Source: Klebsiella spallanzanii (GTDB lineage Bacteria > Pseudomonadota > Gammaproteobacteria > Enterobacterales > Enterobacteriaceae). From it: a DNA stretch of 48,511 nt. The notes under the pieces are model-generated. The model did not search any database, was not told the origin of the DNA, and saw nothing but the letters and a program-made list of their open reading frames with translations. Positions within the stretch are counted from its first letter, which is position 1. Every line of letters starts with the position of its first letter. The DNA is taken from assembly GCF_902158555.1 (NCBI RefSeq), contig NZ_CABGGS010000011.1:1-48511 (forward strand), written 5' to 3'. The position numbers and the translations under genes were made by a program. Below are positions 18,040 through 24,497 of this stretch, one piece after another.

Positions 18040-19311
18040 TTAACAAAATAGAGCGTAAATACCGATAATCGCCATAACAAAACTCAGAATCATGGCGGCA
18101 AAAGCCCAGCCGAATAGCTCGATAAACATTTTGCTGGGGGTGTATTTCTGCTCTGCTTCTTTATTGGTGGCGACGCCGGACATAATGAGTGCGCCGGTGG
18201 TGGATACCGGGCTGACGCCGGAAACGGTACCGCCAACGACGACCATGGCGACCAGTTCAATAGCGGAAATATTCGCGCCTAAATGTTCGACGATACCCTG
18301 ACAGGTCGGGATTAATGTCGGGAAAACCACGCCTAATCCAGAACTGAAAAAGGACATAATGGCGGCAGTAGTGACCATTACCGATGAAGCGGTGGTTTCA
18401 TTCATTACCGTGGTTAAGGTTTTCGCCAGCAGCGAAATACCGCCGGACTCCATCACTACGTTCATTAACAGGCCGACGCCGCATACCAGAATTAAGACTG
18501 ACCATGGAATGCCTTTGATCGCTGAGTTTTCATCGCCTGCACCCAAAGCGGAGAGCAGGGCGCCAATCACGAAAGCGGTTAAACCAACATTTAGAGAGAA
18601 CACTACAGCGCAGAGGATTAATGCGACCAGTCCTGCTAAAGAGCACCAGTGAACGGTCGTAAATTTCGGCGTGACATTGTTCGTACTCCCTGCGGCATTG
18701 ATATCCAGATCATCAAGGCGCCAGCCCCGATACCAGACGTAGCAAAGTATGGCCATCAGAACGGAGGTGATGAACAGGCACAGCCAGACCGGGAACAGTG
18801 ATGGTGTAAGCTGCTGTTTCTCCATCAATTCCATGACCAGCACGCCTTCCGGCGTGATTTGCGTCATGCGTCCGCCAAATACGCCGCACTGGCCGATAAT
18901 CGCCATCATGATCGGATTGAGCCGGGCCTGAAACGCGATAGGAATCGCAATAACCGGAACGATTGCCAGAACCGGAATGGCGCCAGGGCCCACGGCGCAC
19001 AGCACAAAGCCGACGATATAAATAGCGACGGGCAGAAGATTGCGTTTATGTACTGAACCAACAATCTTTTTTGATAATATCTCCAGGGTTTTATTGTTAT
19101 GCAGGATGCTGAATAAATAGGTCACCCCCAGCATCGTCAGAAATAAAGAAACGCTAAAACCTTTGAATAACTTTGCCGTTGGAATGTGGTAGGCCAGGCT
19201 TAAGATAAAAGCGAAGGCCACCATAATAATTCCCACATTGGTCTTCTTATAAAAACCAATGATAATGGCGATAAATATCGCTAACAGCGAAATAATCGCG
19301 AGATTAGGCAT
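18040..19311 (-). CDS. MatC/SLC13-like carboxylate carrier of the aconitase operon
   Basis: The 423-residue protein is a polytopic membrane carrier with about 11-12 hydrophobic spans (MPNLAIISLLAIFIAIIIGF at the start, IPWSVLILVCGVGLLMNVV, VTTAAIMSFFSSGLGVVF, ending FVMAIIGIYALFC). It is a paralogue of the carrier at 5401-6702 and shares its motif order and length. The STTGALIMSG segment matches ISPFSSGGSLLLG of the other carrier, where such proteins bind substrate and sodium. E. coli ybhI, which is near ybhH and ybhJ, belongs to a different DASS-type group, so the carrier here is not a simple ybhI orthologue. It is 12 bases after the lactonase gene and likely imports the substrate of the downstream aconitases. 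Confidence 0.82.
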   Translation of the reverse strand: MPNLAIISLLAIFIAIIIGFYKKTNVGIIMVAFAFILSLAYHIPTAKLFKGFSVSLFLTMLGVTYLFSILHNNKTLEILSKKIVGSVHKRNLLPVAIYIVGFVLCAVGPGAIPVLAIVPVIAIPIAFQARLNPIMMAIIGQCGVFGGRMTQITPEGVLVMELMEKQQLTPSLFPVWLCLFITSVLMAILCYVWYRGWRLDDLDINAAGSTNNVTPKFTTVHWCSLAGLVALILCAVVFSLNVGLTAFVIGALLSALGAGDENSAIKGIPWSVLILVCGVGLLMNVVMESGGISLLAKTLTTVMNETTASSVMVTTAAIMSFFSSGLGVVFPTLIPTCQGIVEHLGANISAIELVAMVVVGGTVSGVSPVSTTGALIMSGVATNKEAEQKYTPSKMFIELFGWAFAAMILSFVMAIIGIYALFC

Positions 19312-19323
19312 ATTGACTCCCGA

Positions 19324-20382
19324 TTACAGCGATTTAAACAGGATACAAACTGGGCTTTCCGTCTCAATAACGGGTTGTAATTGCGTCAGGCTGCCGGTGA
19401 TATTATCGAAAGCATATTGGATAATGGTATCGCTATCTTCGTTAGCGACAAATAAACGATCGCCGTCATCATTAAACGTAATAAAACGCGGCGTCAGCCC
19501 CGGCACTTTCATGGTTTCTACACGGGTAAGATAGCCCGTCAGCGGATTAATACGGAAGATGGAGAGCGATTCGTGAATACGGGTCGATTCAATCACCCAT
19601 TTTCCACTTTTATCAACCAGTACGGCGCTGGATTGCCCTTCGCCGGTATAGGTTTCCGGCAGTACCGGGATAATCTGCTGTGGTTCAATTTTCCCGCTAT
19701 TTTGATCGAAGAAGAACCAGGTTACGGTATTGTCTTTTTCATTAACCAAATAGCAATATTGATTATTAGGATGGATCGCCATATGGCGTGGTTCAGAATA
19801 CTCTCTGGCACGGAAGTAATCGGTTTCGATCAACGTACCATTTTCTGGGTTGAATTTAAGTACGCTGACGCCAGCGTAGCCGATAACACGGCCCTGCTGC
19901 GGCACGAAAAGATAGTTTTTTTCCTGATCCCAGATGCACTGATGCGCATGAGAGATGGTTTCATCGGTTTTACCAGGAAAACGCCAGACGGATACGACTT
20001 CGCCCAGGGCGCCATTTTCTTCCCGGCGGATGACGTAAACGGCACCACCTTGTAACGCTGCCACTAACAAATAGCGATTGGTTTTATCAGCGGTGATAAA
20101 TACCGGATTTTTACCACCTTCAAGCGCTATTTTGTTAATATAAGTAAGTTTTCCATCCTCAGGGTTAATTGCGTAACTGGTCACTTCGGTATAATCACCG
20201 TGGACGGAATATAAGAAATTTTTCGTATTATCGAAGGTCAGATAGGATGGATTTTCCTGTTCTTTTAACGTCTGGATTTTCGTCCAGTCGCCGGTATTAT
20301 CATCAATGTTCCATACGCTAAGCCCTTTCCCTCTGGCATTACGTAACGCCGTAGTTCTGCTTCCAACATAAGATACAGACAT
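19324..20382 (-). CDS. Lactonase-family seven-bladed beta-propeller protein (Pgl/YbhE-like)
   Basis: This 352-residue protein belongs to the family of 6-phosphogluconolactonase (YbhE/Pgl) and carboxymuconate lactonizing enzyme. Repeated blade patterns are visible: LSVWNIDDNTGDW, VTSYAINPEDGKLTYI, VSVLKFNPENGTLIETD, LSIFRINPLTGYLTRVE and IIQYAFDNITGSLTQLQ. The family motif EPRHMAIHPNNQYCYLVNE is present, as is SHAHQCIWD. It has no signal peptide, so it is cytoplasmic. It is the first gene of the leftward operon and faces the LysR gene. It is too different from E. coli Pgl for me to assign phosphogluconolactone; in this setting a carboxylic-acid lactone is plausible. The gene is more AT-rich than its downstream partners. 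Confidence 0.8.
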   Translation of the reverse strand: MSVSYVGSRTTALRNARGKGLSVWNIDDNTGDWTKIQTLKEQENPSYLTFDNTKNFLYSVHGDYTEVTSYAINPEDGKLTYINKIALEGGKNPVFITADKTNRYLLVAALQGGAVYVIRREENGALGEVVSVWRFPGKTDETISHAHQCIWDQEKNYLFVPQQGRVIGYAGVSVLKFNPENGTLIETDYFRAREYSEPRHMAIHPNNQYCYLVNEKDNTVTWFFFDQNSGKIEPQQIIPVLPETYTGEGQSSAVLVDKSGKWVIESTRIHESLSIFRINPLTGYLTRVETMKVPGLTPRFITFNDDGDRLFVANEDSDTIIQYAFDNITGSLTQLQPVIETESPVCILFKSL

Positions 20383-20858
20383 AAGTGTTCCTTTATTAAA
20401 GTAAGAATATTGTTCTCTTAATTCGTATTTTTTATTTGTTATGTGAATATACTTTCATGAGTAATTCTATAGTTGCTGCTATGGTGTCATTTTGGCGAGA
20501 GGGATATAAATCATTTTTTTGTGTCAATTGATAACCAATACGCATTAATAATATGTTCCGTATGTTGCCAGCTTTAACAAAATGGGGCCTGTCGGGCATG
20601 ATTTATAACCAATGTGTTAATAAACGATGAATACTGGTGAGTATGGGATCGCATTCAGGTCATGAAAGGGGGGAAGATGATGCATCCGCCAGGCTAAAAA
20701 TAATGAACTGCATCACAAAGCCAGTGGAGTAGCGCTTTTTTAGGTTTTGCCTTTATTACATTTCTGTGTTGGTTGGCAGAAATTAATCATAGTAATATTG
20801 TGGTAGATACGTATTATTTTATGTGCCTGATGTTTCATTTCTGTAAAAAGGATCCTCC
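20383..20858. promoter_or_regulatory. 476-base divergent control region with paired repeats
   Basis: This AT-rich gap separates the leftward aconitase operon from the LysR gene. Two imperfect direct repeats, ATAACCAAT plus TTAATAA with a 5- or 3-base middle, lie at 20531-20551 and 20605-20623. They start 74 bases apart, near seven helical turns. They are candidates for the LysR binding sites. An AAAGGA ribosome binding site precedes the lactonase start, and TATATT (minus strand, 20446-20451) could be its -10. No RNA gene, ORF or mobile element is apparent. Confidence 0.4.
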
Positions 20859-21794
20859 ATGAAGAGCGAGCTATTAGGGACAAAAGCCTTTGTCACTATT
20901 GCTGATTTCGGTTGTTTTACTCGGGCAGCGGATGAACTCAATTTATCGCAACCGGCATTGACGCGTAGAGTTAAAAAATTAGAAGAAAACCTCAAGGTTT
21001 CTTTGTTTGAACGCACAACGCGTAAAGTGACCCTAACCTACGCCGGGAAAGCGCTTCTGCCGCACGCGCGGGCGCTGCTGGACTATATGGATAATGCCAT
21101 TCTCAGCGTTCAGGAACTGGCCGCTCATCAGAAAGGGGTCATTAAGTTATCCTGCATTCCCACGGCGACTTTTTATTTTCTCCCCCAGGTACTGGAAAAA
21201 TTTAACTCGCTCTATCCTAATATCCGCGTTCATATTCATGAACAGGCGACGATGGATAGTTTAGATTCGCTGATGAGCGGTGAGACGGATTTCGGTATCA
21301 ATATGAACCGCGTCACACATCCCCAAATCACCTTCACCCCTCTGGTTGATGAACCCTATATTCTGGTTTGCCGTCGCGATCATCCGCTGGCAACAAAGAA
21401 GTTGGTGGAGTGGAACGAACTGGCTCCCCATAGGTTGATTGGCGTCAGGCGTACCAGCGGGAACCGGATGCTGATTGAACAAGAGATCGCGCAAACCGCC
21501 GGGACGCTGGAGTGGTTTTATGAAGTGCGCCACTACTCAACGGCGATAGGCCTGGTGGAAGCCGGGCTGGGGATTGCCGCATTGCCTTGTATGGCGATAT
21601 CGCATCATCAGCACGAATCGCTGGTCAGCATTCCTCTTGTCGAACCGGTTATCCGTCGCAGCATTGGCCTGATTAGGCGCAACGATGTGCCGCTATCGCC
21701 AATGGCCGAGAGATTGGTGAATTTATTTCTGGAAATGTGGTTTGAACGCAAGCCTGAAGAGTGGGCGGCACCTTTTGATTTATTTTCGCGATAA
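20859..21794 (+). CDS. LysR family regulator resembling E. coli YbhD
   Basis: The 311-residue regulator has an N-terminal winged helix (residues about 1-60: LLGTKAFVTIADFGCFTRAA, LNLSQPALTRRVKKLEENL, LFERTTRKVTLTYAGKALLP) and a two-lobed substrate-binding effector domain (about 90-295: SCIPTATFYFLPQVLEKFN, DFGINMNRVTHP, PLVDEPYILVCRRDHPLA, GLVEAGLGIAALP, IPLVEPVIRRSIGLIRR). From memory, E. coli YbhD is strikingly similar, and ybhD in E. coli lies next to ybhH, ybhI, ybhJ and pgl. Homologues of three of those gene types are controlled from this same divergent region, which supports this protein as their regulator. The ATG at 20859 follows AAAGGATCC. LysR proteins usually regulate the divergent operon and themselves in response to a pathway acid. 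Confidence 0.88.
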   Translation: MKSELLGTKAFVTIADFGCFTRAADELNLSQPALTRRVKKLEENLKVSLFERTTRKVTLTYAGKALLPHARALLDYMDNAILSVQELAAHQKGVIKLSCIPTATFYFLPQVLEKFNSLYPNIRVHIHEQATMDSLDSLMSGETDFGINMNRVTHPQITFTPLVDEPYILVCRRDHPLATKKLVEWNELAPHRLIGVRRTSGNRMLIEQEIAQTAGTLEWFYEVRHYSTAIGLVEAGLGIAALPCMAISHHQHESLVSIPLVEPVIRRSIGLIRRNDVPLSPMAERLVNLFLEMWFERKPEEWAAPFDLFSR

Positions 21795-21825
21795 CTGTTC
21801 GGCTTAACCGGATAAGGAACGAGTC

Positions 21826-22497
21826 ATGTCATCATCAGCTTTACGTTTTGCGATTAATTTAGGCAATGCTTTGCTCGCTGAACAGTCAACCGACGGGGAG
21901 CTGCGAGGGCTGACCGTCGAGCTGGCGCGGAAAATTGCGGAGTTCTGCCAGCAGCCGGAGCGGCTGTTACCTTACCCCGCAGCAAAATGTATTGTTGACG
22001 ATGCTTCGAATAATCAATGGGATATTGCTTTTTTAGCGGTCGATCCCGCGCGTGAGAACGAACTGCGCTTTACCTCGCCCTATCTCACGATTGACTGCAC
22101 CCTGCTGGTACGTAGCTGCAGAGAGGTGCATTCCGTCCTGGAGATGGACCGGGAAGGCGTGACGATTAACGTCGGCAAAGGTTCGGCCTATTCATTGCCG
22201 CTCATTCGGACATTAAAACACGCCCGCCTTTGCGAATATCCCACCACTCAGCAGGCGCTCAGCGCTTTTCTGGCCGGTAAGGGGGATATGGTGGCGAATA
22301 TTCGCCAGCTGCTGGAAGCTGCCGCTCTGGGGCAAGATAGCGTTCGTGTGCTGCCTGACAACTATAGCCAGATTCAGCAGGCCATCTGCGTGCCGCGCGC
22401 GGCTCCGCACTATTATGAGCGGATGGAGGCGTTGGTGAGACAGTGGCAGCAGGACGGGACGCTGGCGGCGCTGATTGCCCGCCATATTTATGCCTGA
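21826..22497 (+). CDS. Family 3 solute-binding-like protein without a signal peptide
   Basis: The 223 residues match the bacterial extracellular solute-binding family 3 fold: LRFAINLGNALLAEQSTDGE, LRGLTVELARKIAEF, WDIAFLAVDPARENELRFTSPYL, VTINVGKGSAYSLPLIRTLK, QALSAFLAGKGDMVANIRQLLE and RVLPDNYSQIQQAICV. In transported members these segments form the two lobes around an amino acid or organic acid. Here the N-terminus, MSSSALRFAIN, enters the domain directly, with no hydrophobic leader and no lipobox, so the protein should remain in the cytoplasm. There is no ABC permease or ATPase nearby. It follows the LysR gene by 31 bases with an AAGGAACGAG ribosome site, so it is probably co-expressed and may sequester or sense the ligand, or have enzymatic activity. 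Confidence 0.75.
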   Translation: MSSSALRFAINLGNALLAEQSTDGELRGLTVELARKIAEFCQQPERLLPYPAAKCIVDDASNNQWDIAFLAVDPARENELRFTSPYLTIDCTLLVRSCREVHSVLEMDREGVTINVGKGSAYSLPLIRTLKHARLCEYPTTQQALSAFLAGKGDMVANIRQLLEAAALGQDSVRVLPDNYSQIQQAICVPRAAPHYYERMEALVRQWQQDGTLAALIARHIYA

Positions 22498-22536
22498 CCT
22501 TTCCATTAATCGGGAAGAATCCGCACCGATGCATCA

Positions 22537-22575
22537 GGCCCCCGGAGTCGATGCTGCGCACCTGTCCGGGCTACC
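22537..22575 (+). repeat. REP-like palindromic element
   Basis: CCCGGA at 22541-22546 pairs with TCCGGG at 22565-22570, with GATGCTGCGCAC between and GGGCTACC after it. This is the usual layout of enterobacterial REP sequences. It lies in the 96-base gap between convergent genes, a common place for REPs, where it may protect mRNA ends. Confidence 0.5.
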
Positions 22576-22593
22576 GGACCGCAGAAGGCGAGG

Positions 22594-23406
22594 TCAACCG
22601 CGCTTCCCGCCGTACTGGGCAAACCATGCCAGCATTCGCTGCCAGCCGTCTTTCGCTGACTCTTCATGATAGCTGGCGCGGTAGTCGGCGTTAAAGGCGT
22701 GATCGGCCTGCGGATAAACCACGATTTCCGCCGTCGCGTTGGCGGCTCGTAGCGCCTGACGCATGGTTTCAACCGTATCCTGCGGGATGCTGTCATCTTT
22801 CGCGCCGTAAAGTCCCAGGACCGGGGCGTTCAGATCAACGGCAATATCCACCGGATGCTTAGGTGAATTTAATGTTTTCTCTCCGACCAGCTTGCCGTAC
22901 CAGGCGACGGCGGCTTTTAGCTGCGGATTATGTGCGGCGTACAGCCAGGTGATACGCCCGCCCCAGCAAAAGCCGGTAATGAGCAGGCGATGGGCATCGC
23001 CGCCGTGGCGGGAAGCCCAACTGGCGACGTGATCGAGGTCGGCCAGTACTTGAGAATCCGGCACCTTTTTGACCAGACCCTGAAATAAAGAAGGGATGTC
23101 GCTGTAATCATTAGGATCGCCCTGGCGGAAGTAAAGTTCTGGTGCGACAGCCAGATATCCCTCCTTCGCCAGACGGCGGCAAATATCGCGGATATGTTCA
23201 TGCACACCGAAAATTTCCTGAACAACGATAACCACCGGTAGCGGACCGTCAACGTTGCCCGGACGAGCATGGAATGCTGGCATGTTATCCCCCTGCGAAG
23301 GGATCGATGTCTCTCCACAGACGATGTTCTCATCTGATGTGTGAACGGCAGTAGAGGCGTGCGGCGTGGCTGCAGGTGCAAAACCGGTTTGCTTAATTGT
23401 CGTCAT
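22594..23406 (-). CDS. dlhH: Dienelactone hydrolase family protein
   Basis: The 270-residue protein is an alpha/beta hydrolase of the dienelactone hydrolase family (YsgA/DlhH of E. coli). The nucleophile is Cys147 in GFCWGG, in place of the usual serine. LGLYGAKDDSIP carries the acid residue and PQADHAFNADYR the catalytic histidine. VVIVVQEIFGVHEHIRDI contributes the family's active-site glutamate. Compared with typical members there is an N-terminal extension of about 40 residues. The cell role is not established. In E. coli it lies between metE and udp; here udp is in place on one side, but the other side holds the carboxylate island, so an insertion at this end is likely. Confidence 0.9.
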   Translation of the reverse strand: MTTIKQTGFAPAATPHASTAVHTSDENIVCGETSIPSQGDNMPAFHARPGNVDGPLPVVIVVQEIFGVHEHIRDICRRLAKEGYLAVAPELYFRQGDPNDYSDIPSLFQGLVKKVPDSQVLADLDHVASWASRHGGDAHRLLITGFCWGGRITWLYAAHNPQLKAAVAWYGKLVGEKTLNSPKHPVDIAVDLNAPVLGLYGAKDDSIPQDTVETMRQALRAANATAEIVVYPQADHAFNADYRASYHEESAKDGWQRMLAWFAQYGGKRG

Positions 23407-23527
23407 GGTATTCTCCGTACCCTTATTAATGTATTAGCGCATCAGTAACTATAGCTGCTATGAACAGGACGCACAGTGCCCGAAACAGGCTATCTTTTGT
23501 TCATGTCTCATTAATTTAACTTGTTAG

Positions 23528-23595
23528 TGTGATGCGCATCACTATTTAATGGAAATTCATTGCAATGAATTTCATTCATGGTGATTGGTGTCACA
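23528..23595 (+). promoter_or_regulatory. CRP-CytR-CRP control region of udp
   Basis: Two CRP-like sites, TGTGATGCGCATCACT (23528-23543) and GGTGATTGGTGTCACA (23580-23595), have centres 52 bases apart. A perfect palindrome, ATTCATTGCAATGAAT (23555-23570), lies between them and suits a CytR operator. This is the classic layout of CytR-controlled nucleoside genes. TAAAGT at 23617-23622 would be the -10, giving a start near 23629 and placing the CRP centres at about -41.5 and -93.5. Confidence 0.8.
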
Positions 23596-23667
23596 AAATG
23601 GAACCGACAGCTTCTGTAAAGTACCATTTTGCTTCTGCTGATAATTCGACCCACAGAGGAGTTTTAT

Positions 23668-24429
23668 ATGTCCAAGTCTGATGTTTTTCATCTCGGCCTC
23701 ACCAAAAACGATTTACAAGGGGCTACGCTGGCTATCGTCCCTGGCGATCCGGAGCGTGTGGAAAAGATCGCCGCGCTGATGGATAAGCCGGTTAAACTGG
23801 CATCTCATCGTGAATTCACTACCTGGCGCGCTGAGCTGGATGGTAAAGCTGTGATTGTCTGCTCTACCGGTATCGGCGGCCCATCCACTTCAATCGCCGT
23901 GGAAGAACTGGCCCAACTGGGTATCCGCACCTTCCTGCGCATCGGTACCACCGGCGCTATTCAGCCGCACATTAATGTGGGGGATGTTCTGGTGACCACG
24001 GCTTCTGTTCGCCTCGACGGTGCAAGCCTGCACTTCGCGCCAATGGAATTCCCGGCGGTGGCTGATTTTGAATGTACTACCGCGCTGGTTGAAGCGGCGA
24101 AATCTATCGGTGCGACCACCCATATTGGCGTCACCGCCTCTTCTGACACCTTCTATCCAGGCCAGGAACGTTATGACACCTTCTCTGGCCGCGTCGTTAG
24201 CCGCTTTAAAGGCTCGATGGAAGAGTGGCAGGCCATGGGCGTGATGAACTATGAAATGGAATCCGCGACGCTGCTGACCATGTGCGCCAGCCAGGGCCTG
24301 CGCGCAGGGATGGTTGCCGGGGTTATCGTCAACCGTACCCAGCAGGAAATCCCGAACGCGGAAACCATGAAGCAAACCGAAAGCCACGCGGTGAAAATCG
24401 TCGTGGAAGCGGCGCGCCGTCTGCTGTAA
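23668..24429 (+). CDS. udp: Uridine phosphorylase
   Basis: Udp reversibly cleaves uridine with phosphate to uracil and ribose-1-phosphate in pyrimidine salvage. The 253 residues follow E. coli Udp: [33 protein letters not shown] (phosphate site), [52 protein letters not shown] and [14 protein letters not shown], which has the glutamates that bind the ribose. The chosen ATG at 23668 follows AGAGGAGTT at a normal distance; a longer frame starts upstream but lies in the leader. It is transcribed rightward from a CRP/CytR-type promoter. Confidence 0.97.
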   Translation: MSKSDVFHLGLTKNDLQGATLAIVPGDPERVEKIAALMDKPVKLASHREFTTWRAELDGKAVIVCSTGIGGPSTSIAVEELAQLGIRTFLRIGTTGAIQPHINVGDVLVTTASVRLDGASLHFAPMEFPAVADFECTTALVEAAKSIGATTHIGVTASSDTFYPGQERYDTFSGRVVSRFKGSMEEWQAMGVMNYEMESATLLTMCASQGLRAGMVAGVIVNRTQQEIPNAETMKQTESHAVKIVVEAARRLL

Positions 24430-24460
24430 TAAAAAAGCCCCGGCGATTAATACCGGGGCT
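24430..24460 (-). terminator. Rho-independent terminator of the leftward tct operon
   Basis: AGCCCCGG (24436-24443) pairs with CCGGGGCT (24453-24460). Read leftward, the stem is followed by TTTTTT at 24430-24435, so it stops transcription coming from tctA. It also sits right after the udp stop codon and may serve udp weakly. Confidence 0.8.
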
Positions 24461-24470
24461 GCAGTCTTAT

Positions 24471-24490
24471 CCCGGGTTTAAATACCCGGG
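24471..24490 (+). terminator. Second hairpin between udp and tctA
   Basis: CCCGGGT (24471-24477) pairs with ACCCGGG (24484-24490), followed on the plus strand by AGTTCTATT. With the neighbouring hairpin it gives two structures between convergent genes. The T-run is poor, so the role in stopping udp transcription is tentative. Confidence 0.4.
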
Positions 24491-24497
24491 AGTTCTA

